From Cacajao melanocephalus (Eukaryota > Chordata > Mammalia > Primates > Pitheciidae), in contig CAUYLG010075613.1 of assembly GCA_963573385.1 (NCBI GenBank), positions 62,001 through 126,000 of the forward strand: a stretch of DNA of 64,000 bases, in the 5' to 3' direction. Shown here in pieces: positions 24,550 through 36,904 of this stretch (positions are counted from its first letter, which is position 1; each line of letters begins with the position of its first letter). The notes under the pieces are model-generated. The model saw nothing but the letters and a program-made list of their open reading frames with translations, had not been told where the DNA came from and ran no database searches. The translations under genes and the position numbers were made by a program.

Positions 24550-26300
24550 TAGAGTAACAGAATATTAAGGGTGGAGTTCTTTTGTTGGTTTTGAGGTTTC
24601 TGGAGTTGGCTGATTAATATGATTAGACCCCAAAATACTAAGGATTCTACTTCTAATACTATGGAGATACTGATATTCCTTGGCATTAACTGTTTAAAGA
24701 GTTATGCAAAATAAATTCATTTGATACTCCCGATTCACCACTGGTGAGAGGCAAGGAGTTTACTGACTCTATACATAAGACCTTTGACCATATGTGGGGA
24801 ACCAAGAAACATAGTGAAGCTAGTTGATCTCTCCTAAGTTCAGTTGACAAAGTGGTGAAAGAAAATGATAAACTCAGGCATCGTGTCTCCTGGCTTTGGA
24901 AGCAGATACTGAGCCTCAAATCTTCTAAGACTGCTCTGGGTAAAGACTTATCTCATGTAGAGAAGCTAAATTTTTGGAAAAACAGACATAGGCTTTTATG
25001 ATACGAGTGGCTGACCTGCAATGAAAGGTGCATGCACAGCCTTGTCAGGTGTCTACTGTTAAAGTGAGGGCACTGCTCGGAAAAGAATGGGCTCCTGCAA
25101 CTTGGAATGGGGATGTGTGGGAAGACCCTGATGAAGCTGGGGACACTGAGTTTGTAAACTCTGATAAACTTTTCATTCCCAGTAGTGGCAACATCCCTTC
25201 CCTGACCTATGCTTCCATCAGCCTTTCCACCTGTGTCTGAGGCGATAAACCCTGTGCTGCCTGAGGCCACAGCGATGGCCTCCCTGAGGCAATTGCCAGG
25301 TAAGATAATGTTGGTGCTGCCCAGGAGCCACACTCAACATCCCTGTTTGCTTCTAGACCTATAATTAGACCAAAGTCCTGGTGGACCCCTAGAAGTAAGG
25401 TTGAAAGTGTGACCCATGGGGAGTTGCGCTATACTTGAACTGTTTGAATTCTCTAATGTATATAAACCTCAATCTAGAGAACAGGCATGGAAGGAGAAAT
25501 GGCCAGATGTGTGATTATCACAGATTCCTTAGACATTAAGGGAATGAGACAATGGTGGAAGGATCATAGAGTTGGATCAGGCTGAATTTATTGACTTGGT
25601 CCCACTAAGTAGGGACTCTGCATTTACTGTTGCAGCTCCAGAAGTCAATAAAGGTTCTAACAGTTCATTTCTTGGTCAGCTGAAATATGAATTAAAAGAT
25701 GGCCCACTGTGAGCAAGCTGGAAATGCCTGATCTCCCTTGGTTTAATGTAGAGGAAAGGATCCAAAAGCTCAGGGAGATTGGGATGGTGCAGTGAATTAG
25801 CCACTTTTAACCTATTTATACCCTTGACAAATTCCTTGAGAAATAGGTTTGTGAGGGCAGCACCTGCATCTTTAAAGAGCCCTGTAATTGCTCTTCTCTC
25901 TATGTAAGATCTAACGGTGGGAACCACAGTCAGTCAACTAAAACATTTAAATACAATGGGAATAATTGGATTCCAAGGTGTCAGGGGTCAAGTGGCAGCA
26001 CTCAACTGTCAAAGGCAAGGTGAGCTTAGCTACCAGAATGAACAGCAGAGGCAAAGTGGCAATCAGAGTAGTCTGATTCTTGCAGAGCTCTAGCATTGGC
26101 TAATCAGTCACCATGTTCCTAGAAGTGAAATTGATAGGAAGCCTACTGCATTCCTGCTTAAATTACACAAACAGAAAACTTTTAGGTAACATGGACAAAA
26201 GACCAATTTGAAGCACAAAAACAGAGAATCATGGTTCCTCAATCAATTTCCAGACTTGAGCCAGTTACAGATCAAGAACCCCTTGAATGAAGGGGAGGCC
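24550..26300 (+). pseudogene. Decayed ERV-L gag-like region
   Basis: Lies between the primer-binding site and the protease relic, where gag belongs. It has no ORF of useful length in any plus frame, and many stops. Conserved-looking phrases survive in pieces, but I saw no zinc knuckle. It contains the first copy of a 34-base segment (25485-25518) that recurs in the RNase H region. Confidence 0.65.
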
Positions 26301-26308
26301 AGGTCCCC

Positions 26309-26566
26309 TTGAGGAAGAATCCCACTACATTACTGACAATTTATGCAGTATATCTTTCTCCCATCTTTCCCCAAGAAGAATTCTGGCCTTTTACCAGGGT
26401 AACTGTGCATTGGGGAAAGGGAAATAATCAGACATTTTGGGAACTACTAGACACTGGTTCTGAGCTGACATTGATTCCAGGAAACCCAAAATGTCATTGT
26501 AGTCCTCCAATTAAAGTAGGGGCTTATGGAAGTCAGGTAATTAATGAAGTTTTAGCTCAGGTCTGA
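26309..26566 (+). pseudogene. ERV-L protease relic
   Basis: An 85-codon remnant of a retroviral aspartic protease. The active-site signature Asp-Thr-Gly-Ser is intact at residues 48-51 of the frame (26450-26461), preceded by two Leu and followed by a hydrophobic stretch, as usual. The frame stops at 26564, before the flap and C-terminal parts could be completed. It shares a reading frame with the first part of reverse transcriptase but is separated from it by stop codons. Not functional. Confidence 0.8.
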
Positions 26567-26699
26567 CTTACAGTAGGTCCTTAGACTCATCTGGTGGTTA
26601 TTTTCCCAGTGCTAGAATGTGTAATTGGCACAGACATACTTAGCAGCTGGCAGAACCCCGACACTGGCTCCCTGACTGGTAAGGTGAGGGCTATTATGG

Positions 26700-27365
26700 T
26701 GGAAAAGGACAAATGGAAGCCATTACAGCTGCCTCTACCTAGAAAAATAATAAATTAAAAACAATATCACATCCCTGGTTTGATTGTGGAGATTAGTGCC
26801 ACCATCAAGGACTTAAAAGACACAGGGGTGGTGATTCCCATCACATCCCCGTTCGACTCTCCCATTTGGCCTGTGCAGAAGACAGGTGGATCTTGGAGAA
26901 TGATAGTGAATTACTGTAAGCTTAACCAAGTGGTGACTCCAATTGCAGCTGTTGTACCAAATGTGGTTTCATCGATTGAGCAAATTAACACATCTCCTGG
27001 TAGCTGGTATACAGCCATCAACTTAGTAAATGTCTCTTTCTCCATTTCTGTCCATAAGGCCACCAGAAGCAATTTGCCTTTAGCTGGCAAGACCAGCAAT
27101 ATACTTTTACTGTCCTACCTCAGGGGTATATCAACTCCCCAGCATTGTGTCATAATCTTATTTGGAGGGACCTTGATCACTTTTCCATTCCACAAGATAT
27201 CACACTGATCCATTACACTGATGACTTTGTGCTGATTGGATCCAGTGAGCAAGAAGTAGCAAACACACTGGACTTATTGGTGAGACATTTGTGTGCCAGG
27301 GGATGGGAAATAAATCCAACTAAAATTTAGGGACAATCTACCTCAGTAAAATTTCTAGGAGTCCA
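26700..27365 (+). pseudogene. ERV-L reverse transcriptase relic
   Basis: Two frames carry the reverse transcriptase signature. The upstream part (26780 onward) has SPFDSPIWPVQK, then a WRMIVNY-type motif, then motif A at about 27011-27034. There, the residue where the family has a catalytic Asp reads Asn (27020-27022). A frameshift in roughly 27050-27145 moves the match to another frame, where the Tyr-Thr-Asp-Asp box lies at 27214-27225. A stop follows at 27328-27330. The frameshift, stops and catalytic substitution make it inactive. Confidence 0.85.
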
Positions 27366-28100
27366 CGATGTGGGGCCTTTTGAGATATTCCTTCTAAAGT
27401 GAAGAATAAGTTGCTCCATTTGGCTCCTCCTACAACCAAGAGAGAGGTATGTCTAGTGGCCCTATTTGGACTTTGGGTGTAACACATTCCTCATTTGGGT
27501 GCATTGCTCTGGCCCGTTTATTGAGTGGCCTGAAAGGCTGCCAGTTTTGAGTGGAGTCCAGAACAGGAGAAGGTTCTGCAACAGCTCCAGGCTGCTGTGC
27601 AAGCTGCTCTGTCACTTGGGTCATATGACCCAGCACATCCAATGGTGCTTGAAGTGTCAGTGGCAGACGGGGATGCTGTGTGGAGACTTGGGTAGGCTCC
27701 TATAGAATCAAAGCAGAGGACTCTAGGATTTTGGAGCGAGGTCCTGCCGTCTTCTGCAGACAACTATTTTCCTTTTGAGAGGCAGCTCTTGGCCTTTCTA
27801 GGACATCCATGAAGGACAGTGATGAAGGAAAATCTTCCCAGTGGGCAGAACTTCAAGCAGTGCACATGGTTGTGCACTTTGCATGGAAGGAGAAATGTCC
27901 AGATGTGTGATTATATACTGATTCATGGGCTACAGCCAGTGGTTTGCCTGGATGGTCAGAGACTTGGAAGAAGCCTGACTGTAAAATTGGTGGCAAAGAA
28001 ATTTGGGGAAGAGGTATGTGGATGGACCTCTCTGAGTGGTCAAAATCTGTGAAAATATTTGTATCCCATGTAAGTGCTCACGAATGGGTGACCTCAGCAG
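27366..28100 (+). pseudogene. ERV-L connection and RNase H relic
   Basis: Continues the pol match with further frame changes. A Tyr-Thr-Asp-Ser motif typical of retroviral RNase H is readable at 27914-27925. The similarity fades at about 28,100 near 'gggtgacctcagcag'. Short ORFs on both strands (for example 27466-27705 and 27518-27763) are out-of-frame by-products. The integrase region is absent. Confidence 0.7.
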
Positions 28101-31100
28101 TAATAGGAGACATATAAATATTAACATAATTGTATTTTTGGAGCATTTTGGAAAAACTATGATTAAGAAATTTTAGACACTTCCTTTTTTTAATCAAAAA
28201 TATCGAATTCCTGGTCTTTTGTTGGAATATCTCTTCCATTTCTCTCTCCCTCCGTCTTTCTCCTCTTTCTTCACTCCTTCCACTGTGTTGATATCCATGC
28301 TGATACAGGAAGTGTAACATAACCACTATGAAATAGTCAATACAGCCAAATCTCCTGCCTCCATGAAGCATGTACTCTAATTGGAGAGAAAAAACTACAG
28401 TTGGAGTCAGAGGAACTGACATATTGCTAATATATGACTTACTGTAATAAAATTATATGAACACATTTGAGAGTCAGAGGGTAAGGGTGTCTGTGGAAGC
28501 AGAGGTTGTCTGCATTTGCAGCAATGCATGCAGGAATAAGATGTACTTAACACACATTGCGTAGTCGATGCTGTGACTGGGCACTTCCTGCTTTGCAGGG
28601 TTTCTGATCTGAGAACCTACAGGACAGAATTCATTTTAGAGGAGCACCGATTCTTGTTAGTCACTAATGAGTGACATGCTTACCTCCTGCCGATCTCATT
28701 CTCTGTGAAATTCTCTGTAAGGTATGGTTATAACTACAGGACATTATTTTCTGGAACATCTGAACTGTCCAGGCAAATGCATGGAAAGAAATAGAGGCAG
28801 GCAGGTTTTGAGAACACGTATCTGTGGGTTTCATGGCAGACAGTCTTGGGAAACGTGGTGGCCCATGGCTATGCAGCTGAGCCAGTGACTGCAGCCTTGA
28901 CTTCAGGTTATTTAAGTCTTGTGGGATCCACGCTGTGCCTGGATGTCACATTGGCCAGTCTTGTTTGGGGCTTTCTATCTCCAGCAGGTAGTCAAAGAAA
29001 GGCATGCATATATCCTGCAGACGACCTCCCATAAACACTCTAGCCTGGAACAATTTCAGGAAAAATATGATTTTTAAGGCAGCCTGTGCGCTTGCACAGC
29101 CCCCTCCAAGCACTTCCCCAAAATGACTCCCTGGAGCTGACGCCAGACGGCTCCCAACATCTCAACTGCTTCATTTCTCTGTTTTTCCATCTTTGTTGTT
29201 GCTCTAAATTAAACTGCTGGAGAATGAAGCATTTCGTATTATAACAATACCTGTCAGTAGTTCTTTACAGTGCCAGATAAAACATAAACCCTCGAATTAA
29301 CTTAAAAAAAAATAGCAAATACTATTAACCGTTCTAGGATCTTAATAGGTGTACCTTTTCAATGTGCCCTCCTGTTCAACCACGCTGCTACTGTATTACA
29401 GATTATTTATCCCTCCACATATAATTGCCTCAGTGGCACACTCTATTTTTGGAATATTGTTTTAACAATATCTTGAACTCCAGTTATTCAGATTTTGCTG
29501 TCATGTCTCTGGCATATGTGATTTTGACTGAAATTTATGTATCTCAAAAAAATGTCTGGAAATGGTCAGGATACTAATCAGTAACATAGAAAATTTAAGG
29601 TGAAAGAAATTTCATCTCAAAACAAGGAATCAATGCTTAGAATGTCCTCACATGATTTCCACTCTGAGCCTAGCAATAAATTTCCATAAGTTACCTGTTT
29701 TGTATAATTATATCATGTGATATTGTATTTTTTCATTTATCCACCTCCTAATACTAATACAGATTTATATCTTTCTCAGTAGAATATAATGTACATAAAA
29801 GCAATAAAACTGCATTTAAATACACGTTTTATAATTCAGGCTTATCACACTATTATTCCTGAGTAGGAAGTTCTATCCACGGTCGAAAATGTATGCCAAT
29901 TACTCCAGCCCATATCGAAGGACCGAAACATCAGTCCAATAAACACCAGACAAATTTTCCAGGTTGAAAAGAATAACATTGTTCTGTATCAATGAAAAAT
30001 AATAACAGGACCTCCAAGACCCACTAATTTCCTAATTACATTTGAAAAAGTGTAGCCACTACTTCCCCCAGGGGGTGTAGGAAAGCCTGTTCATTTGTTT
30101 GCTCATGTATTCATTCATTCTGAGCAGAATATGGCTCACCTTATGTGGCTGATGAGAGAAGGTAAGGGCGGGTGGTGGCTGAGGATGGCAGGAAATGCAG
30201 GCTTTGCATTACTCGTTGGTTGATATCCTGTAATCAAGACTGCATTTTTCCTGCCTCTGTATTTTCTGAAGGAGAAACAGACATGGGGGTGGGGGTGGTC
30301 ATTACTTGAGGTCAAGCCTAGCCATGGCACCATAAACCAGACCCAGAGCACAAAGGTAACTTAGAAGTTTTGCTCCTCTAAGTACTGCTCCCTGGCATAA
30401 GTATGAAGCTCCCTTTCTGACTGAGTCCTGATTAGGTGGGAGAGCAGCATTTTTGTTTTTGCATTTTGTAATTAACTATGTGTGTGTTTTCTACATCAAT
30501 CGCATTATAGAATTATCATAAAATCTTACATCATCACAGGAAATAGAAAAGCACTTCCTATGGCAGAGTAAAATCGACTGAACCAACCATGAATGCCCGG
30601 TTCCAAGGCTGTGGATTTTCATTCTGATTAGGTCATGAAACCATTTATGCTCAAATGTTGTCTCCAGTTAAATAAATACAGCTTTAGTAACCCCTATAAT
30701 ATTAATGTTTAAAGTGCTATGATAGCCTCTTTCAGTTATTAATATTGTTTATAGATACATATGTACTGATAAAATGATCCTACAACCGTACAGAGAGAAA
30801 ACAAATACTATCATTCTAATGTTTAGATGTAATTTTAAAAGCAACAATGGAACTTCAATCTACAACCTCAGGTGGCATAAATACAAAAACAAGTACAGCT
30901 AATTGAATAGCTAGCCATGTATACATCAAAATTAAAACATTTTCTTTTGCATTTATTCTTTAACGCTCAGGTAATCAGAGCACTATTTTGAAAGTGCTAA
31001 TTCACATTCCAGGAGCCCTTTAATTTGGTAAAAACTCCTCTTCCTCGAAGTGAGGAAGGGACCCTGTGGAACTGGACCTTGAGCAGGATCATCACCATCA

Positions 31101-31639
31101 CCACCTAACTAGCCCCGGGTCCTGGTGCACAGGGGTTCACCACATGGCCTCAAAGCAGCTCCTTGACTATTTGGCAACCCCTGGGAAGAAAGAAGTTCCC
31201 CCAAATGCATTTTTTTTCTCACACATAAAATGTATACCTTACATTGTTTGTAGCTTCATATGAGATTTAAATGCAATTATATCCCATAGTATGACTTTTT
31301 AAGCAGAATACACAGGGTACAGTTCTACATTTTTCTTAAACAGAGGTAAATTATCCAAATAGCAATTATGCAATGACACTCTATGAACTCTAGAAACAGA
31401 TACAAGCTGTTCAACTTACATCTGGGACTCTACTTGCCCTTCGATTTTTTTCCCCCAATTCGTACACCGCCTTCTTTTTTTTTTCTTTCTTTTTTTCCCT
31501 GTTCTCGTCTTCAATATTAAGCAGCTTCCTCGTTTCTTTCCATAGTGATGGTCTGGGGCAGCTTTCATCTGCTGCTTCTGATCTTCCATTCAATGAAAAA
31601 GAGTTAATCAGTGTGTTTGAATTGTATATAAAGACAGTC
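28101..31639. other. Unique AT-rich non-coding DNA
   Basis: A 3.5-kb block with no confidently recognised repeat. A pyrimidine-rich run lies at about 28225-28285. G-rich runs lie at about 30283-30298. A T/C-rich run lies at about 31470-31500. Phrases such as ttaattaa and taattaac are frequent. No ORF stands out. Confidence 0.5.
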
Positions 31640-32285
31640 CATAGATATAGTCACTTGAAAAAACAGTCTGGCAGTTCCTCAAAAGTTAAACATACGGCCC
31701 AGCACTCTCAGTGCTAGGTATGAGTTCAAGAGACACGAGAATACATGCCCACACAGAAACGTCTCCATCAATGTTCACAGCAGCATTGTTCGTATCAGCC
31801 AAAATTCGGAAATAACTCAACTGTCCATCAACTGATGAATCAATAAACAAAATGAATGGGGTATATCCTTACAATAAAATCTGATTCAACTACAGAAAGA
31901 AGAGAAGCACTGACACGTGCATGCTACGACACAGTGAACCCTGGAAACTTCTGCTAAGTGGAAGAAGCCAGTCACAAAACAACACGTCTCATATGATTCC
32001 ATTGATATGAAATGACCAGAAGAGCACATGTGGAGACAGAAAGAAGATGAGTGATTGCCCAGGGCTGGGGCCAGGGGGCAATGGATAGTGGGGGTGATCA
32101 CTAAAGGTTTCTTTTTGACCATGTTTCTTTCTGATGTGATAAAAATGCTCTAATGTTGTTTGAGATGATGGTTGCAAAACTCTGTAAAAATACTAAAAGC
32201 TATTTCATTGTACACGTTAAGGTAGTAAATTGTGTGGTGGTGAATTTTATCTCAATAAAGCTGTCACAACAAAACAAAACAGAAA
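31640..32285 (+). mobile_element. Old L1 LINE 3' end
   Basis: Matches the end of L1 ORF2 and the 3' UTR of old mammalian L1: 'aaacagtctggcagttcctcaaa', 'agcagcattgttcgtatcagcc', 'aactgtccatcaactgatgaa', 'gattgcccagggctgggg', 'tgtacacgttaaggtagtaaa', and 'tttatctcaataaagctg' before an A-rich end. The reading frame is broken throughout. Strongly 5'-truncated. Confidence 0.9.
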
Positions 32286-33650
32286 ATGGTTCATGATCAG
32301 CGGGTCAGAGCCTGAGAAACACTGCTCTCCACCGAGTGGTCGGGCCGACTTCCTAGATACTTGCAAACCTGATTTTCTGACTCCTGCCTACTTTCTGGAA
32401 GGGAGTTCTACAACTACAACATTCTGAAGGTTAGTGAATTCGTTTCATGCACAGAAAGATCTCCAGTGATTGAGGACACACGCTTTAGCCCCACAAATGG
32501 AAATCTTGACGCCAATGCATGAAAAGGGGTTAAGATAACAGGTCAAGGGTAGCATGCTTGGGTGGGGCCAGGAAGCAGAAGCTCTGCAGGTGCCCTGGAT
32601 GAGCCAGGTGGGAGGGGAAGCAGAAGCCATGGGGCGCAGCTTCAGGAAGGGGGCAGGTACGGCAGGACAAGCTGGCGTCCTGCTTTCACACGGCTTCACC
32701 ACGCACACATACCATGTGCAGACCTCACTGTCAGGAAACGTATAACCCCAGAAACCCGGGGCATGGCCCTCCGCTGTGTCATGCCCTCCAGCCTCCCGCC
32801 GGCGTGCTCCCAAACCCCAGGGCCCAAGGAGAGACAAAAGAGGTCAGGAAATGTTTGCAGACTGGATGCTGGAGTCTAAAATCATACTGCATTCCCCAGA
32901 AAATATCCAAGTTTGAGTTTTGATAATTCACAAATAACTAGTTACGTGTGCTACAAATTCCACTGTGATGCCGTTTCACCAAGGAAGAGAAATTCCACCA
33001 AGGAGGAACAACAGTCCCTTGTTTTTGAACCCAGCCCCAGCACAGTGTTGACGTTTTAGTCACCTGTAGTGAAATGGCTTACCCATTGAAAAGGAGCTGT
33101 ATGACAGTTTGTCTTAGGAAGATCCTGGATTTTCTTAGAATAAATGGAATTCCCATAGAGCTTTGTCCCAACAATCATTGAGAACAGACAAGGCCAGACA
33201 ACCAGATGGCCAGAGGCAGAGATAAGATGCTGCCTTTTTCCTCTTAAGAGGAATAAAAGGACACAGAATCCCATGCCACAGAGAAGGCAGGTTAAAACTG
33301 ATCAACATTTTATGCCATCAGCTGGCCTGGCATATTGCATACATGACACATCTTGAAAAGTAGGAAGAAAGAGATAAAGAACAAAATTGTTTCACTGAAA
33401 TGTAAAGAAGCAAGTGTGCCAGTGGTGATGGGCCTCGGCGCCTCCTCCCTCTGCACACAGTCCAGCCACAGCACCAATATGCCAGAGCTACTCAGGACTG
33501 GGCTTACCCTAGTATTCCAGGGTTCCCAAAGATCACAGCTGTGCACAGAGGCTGCGCATATTAATTTACAACAGAAGCAGGCCGGAAAATAAAACTCTCT
33601 GTGGTTCTTCTCTAGGGCAAGAATAACTCAATATAAATATAAAGACAAAC
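32286..33650. other. Unique non-coding DNA, partly GC-rich
   Basis: About 32550-32850 is GC-rich with scattered CpGs and overlapping ORFs on both strands (105 codons plus strand, 130 codons minus strand). No domain is recognised in any of them. No promoter, splice or polyadenylation pattern is convincing. Confidence 0.4.
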
Positions 33651-33654
33651 AGAG

Positions 33655-33725
33655 ATGGAGATGAAGACAAATGTAAAAAAGAGGAAGAAGGAGGAAGAGG
33701 AGGAGGAGGGCGAGAAGGTGGGAAG
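33655..33725. repeat. Purine-rich simple repeat (GAGGAA)n
   Basis: Irregular gagga, agagg and gaagga units on the plus strand (pyrimidine-rich on the minus strand). About 70 bases, degenerate. Confidence 0.8.
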
Positions 33726-34199
33726 AATTCCCGGTAAAACATAAGTAACATTTAACGAACAAACACACACAGCAACCTCCAAGTACCCGAGCACGCTGCT
33801 GGGACGGAGAGGCTCATTTTCTCCGTTCCTTTTGGCAGTTTCTTTGCCTGCTGTAGATTGAAGAAAATAGGAATAAGCATCTTTCGACCCACAAACAGAT
33901 GTGCTTGATAAAGAAAATGTCAGCAAAAATACTAAAGCAATGTGTCACAGCAGCTTTCTGACAGATAGAGGGAAAAGGTAAAAAATGTTCTATCATGTCC
34001 GACAAGGTGTTCTTTTTGAGATTTAAAGATCACTGTGCAACTTTAAACATGTTTGTCACTTTGGCTCTGACTGCAGCTATCTGAAGCTTCAGAAGAACTT
34101 TATCAGCTCGGCATAGGGGGAAAGAAAGGAGCCCGTTCCCATTTATCTCAGCTCCGCTCCCTTCAAAGCCAACAAATAAATTACAGTGTACATTTGATA

Positions 34200-34830
34200 C
34201 AAATTGATTTCTTAACTCAAATAACAATGTTGTCCTCCCGGTCGGGCCATGTGTCACTCACTCGTGAGCCTGAGTGAAAGGCTCAATCTGTCTGTGTGAC
34301 AGAAATAGGCCTGGCGCGCTCGGGAGGAATGCTAATGGTCCAGGCCTGGCCCAGCTTTGTGGACTGGCCGCGATAAGGGGGATCAGGCCCAGCCGCTCCC
34401 CACCAGGGCCCCATCCTGTCCCCGCCAGCACGCCCTTGGCCTTGAGCTGGCTGGCCTATTTCACAAGGAAAATCAGATCCGGCCACCATGGTTAGGATGC
34501 TCGTGGCCGGGACGAGCTGCAGCTGCGGTGAAAGGAAGCCCGTTGAGTGTCTTCAGCTGATGTTATCGGCCGCTGGAGAAATGAGATATTGGCAGGGCCT
34601 GCCGAGTCCCTTGCAGCTGAGCAGGTTAATAAGGTGGGGAGGGGGGCCGCAGGCTAATTGGATTTGGCCTGGCTTGATCAACAGTGTCAGGCCCGCTGCC
34701 AGGAATGCACACACAGGGTGGGTTTTTCTTTGTTTAAATTTAAGCCGGGAGAGGAAAAGTCGCACTGCTTTTTTGAAGCTGAGGGTGCGCTCCCGAAATT
34801 CCATCCTTGTGGGCTCAGGCAGTGGCCCTC
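34200..34830. promoter_or_regulatory. Candidate CpG-rich regulatory element
   Basis: A repeat-free block with unusually many CpGs for this window (roughly 25-30 in 600 bases, for example 'ggcgcgctcggg', 'ggccgcgataagg' and 'atcggccgctgg'). Three identical E-boxes CAGCTG lie at 34520-34525, 34554-34559 and 34614-34619. Homeodomain-type TAAT cores lie at 34333, 34627 and 34655, the last as TAATTG. The pattern resembles a conserved developmental enhancer or small CpG island. ORFs overlap on both strands (up to 127 codons) but none shows a domain. Its activity and target are unknown; this is inference from base composition and motif density. Confidence 0.35.
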
Positions 34831-36425
34831 ACCCGCAGAAGTGCTTGGGGTTTCCAATCCTGGGTGTGTGATCTTGCCACTCCACCAAAGCACCAGAACC
34901 CAAATGGGCTAAGTGGAGGTGGGAGGCAACTGAGGTGGGCGGCATTGGCCTACGGAGGCCACTCAGGTCTTCCTGATGATGCCCAGAGAGTGTTGCTGCC
35001 TCTACTGTTAATGAGGGTCAGCGCTCCACTGCCCACACCTGTGCAGAAGCATTTCTCATATGTAGGAAGCAGGTGGATGAGTATCCTATTTCTTAATTAC
35101 TCTTCACATGCTTAGAACTTGTCTTGATTTTACAGCCAGGAATATTCCACAGAATCCCACCTTATCTCCATCATCACCCCATCATGGGAGCACCTGTGGT
35201 TTTTAACATTCATAGAACATTGACCTTCAATTAGACGATCGAGTCCTTCCAGCATTCATACAGCAGTACAGTCATTGATAATTTTATCTGGGATGCATTC
35301 TTCCAGTCAAATTTAATGTATTAGAATTGAGAGGTGAATTCTGATATTAAGTGTTTACTTTTTAAAAAATATTTGCATTACACAGCTTCATCAAATCATT
35401 TTGGAGAATATCTTCATTACCCAGAATCCCTAATCTAGCAATTTGGCCCATTCAAAGTCTTTGGCTCTGATGCTGTATTATCCCTTGCAGAGAAAGAGCA
35501 TATTATCCAGTGCAGAGGTGACAAATGTGTAATATTTCTAACATCGTTTGCTAAGTACCTTGAAAATGTCCTGCATCAGAAATGTTCAACTCTTCGCCAA
35601 GAAATAAAAATATGAACAAAGTTATGTAAGATTTTCCTAGTGCACACATCAGGTAATACTAATGTTTATGACTAAAATCTTATTTAGTATCTATTTTTTC
35701 TTTTTTTCTGGCCAGAAAAATGTATCCAGGGACAATTGCAATCAGGGACTGAACTGGATTTTTAAAGGAGAAAAGAACAGCAGCGGGAGGCTTCCGACAC
35801 AGTGCACACTGTTTACTTGATTTCAGTGTATGCTTCTGGGAGCTCTGAGTGAGCTAATCCCACACTCTTCCTTCTGATGGGCAATTCTCTATCAGTTAAG
35901 AGAGGCTTGCAGGAATCAGGTAGTGCTTAAAATATCTGCTCTGTTCCTAGTAAAGGTGACTTGAGGTGATGCTCAGAGCCAAGACTGTGCAGGCATCCCA
36001 TGCCCTCTGTTTGCATGTCTGTGTCTACTGGTTTGCCAGCAGGGTGGCAAGAAGAATACTGGCCTTTTCTGGCCCCATTGGGAGGCAGCGGGATGGGGAG
36101 TGGAGAGCATGGCCCAGGCACATCTAGTTAGCCCCAGAATGAGTCAAGAATGAACAAGGATAGTAGATTTCATCCTTAGACAAGTCTCTCTGACTTCTAG
36201 AAAAAGAACCAGGCACTTGCAGGAAAGGCTGCTCAGGGCGTTTCCTCTGGGCAGGTGGGAGAGGAGCAGAGGCCAGGAGTTAAGTCTCCACCAACACACG
36301 CTACTGTCAAAGGGCACGAAGGGCACCTGCACAGCAAGGAGGCACCTCAGCAACCATCAGAGTCTCAGATGCCGGAGCCTTGATTCAGCTTCCCACAGTT
36401 AAATATACGTGTTTTATATCTTATA
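34831..36425. other. Unique non-coding DNA
   Basis: AT-rich from about 35050 to 35750. No repeat family, ORF or RNA gene is recognised. Confidence 0.45.
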
Positions 36426-36890
36426 TGTGTGTGTGCAGACACACACACATATATATATACCCACATATATACACACATATATATATATACACAAACACAC
36501 ACATGTATAAACCCAACACATATATATACCCACATATATATACACACACATACATATACACAAACACACACATATATAAACCCAACACATATATATGCCC
36601 ACATATATACACACATATATATACACACACACACATATAAACCCAACACATATGTATACCCACATATATAAACACAGACATATGTATACACAAACACACA
36701 CATATATAAACCCAACACATGTATATACCCACATATATATACACACTCGTATATATATACACACATACATATATATACCCATATATATATACATACACAC
36801 ATATATATACACACACACATATATATACCCACATATATATACACACACATATATTTACAAATACACATATATATACACACACATTGCCTT
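36426..36890. repeat. TATACACA minisatellite with a 61-69-bp higher-order unit
   Basis: Mixed (TA)n and (CA)n blocks punctuated by the phrase acccaacacat at 36511, 36580, 36641 and 36710 (spacings 69, 61 and 69), then a more degenerate array to 36890. It is alternating purine-pyrimidine almost throughout. Frames of up to 171 codons, rich in Tyr, Ile, Cys and Val on the minus strand, are artefacts of the repeat. Confidence 0.93.
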
Positions 36891-36904
36891 TCAAGATATC
36901 AATT

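Larger units (their letters stand above)
24072..28100 (+). mobile_element. ERV-L provirus fragment, 5' LTR to RNase H
   Basis: An old class III endogenous retrovirus copy. In order it has an MLT2-type LTR, a tRNA-Leu-type primer-binding site, a gag-like region (about 24.6-26.2 kb), protease, reverse transcriptase and RNase H relics. Similarity to ERV-L pol stops at about 28,100, after which unique sequence begins. The rest of pol (integrase, and the dUTPase usual for this group) and the 3' LTR are absent. No env is expected in this group. Multiple stops and frameshifts make it non-coding. The missing 3' half implies a deletion, a rearrangement or an abnormal insertion. Confidence 0.88.

Noticed and set aside
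26309..27330. Intact endogenous retroviral pol
   Set aside because: Stops, at least one frameshift and an altered catalytic residue; no continuous frame exists.
32445..32879. Coding exon in the GC-rich patch
   Set aside because: Overlapping ORFs on both strands without domains or convincing splice sites; base composition explains the length.
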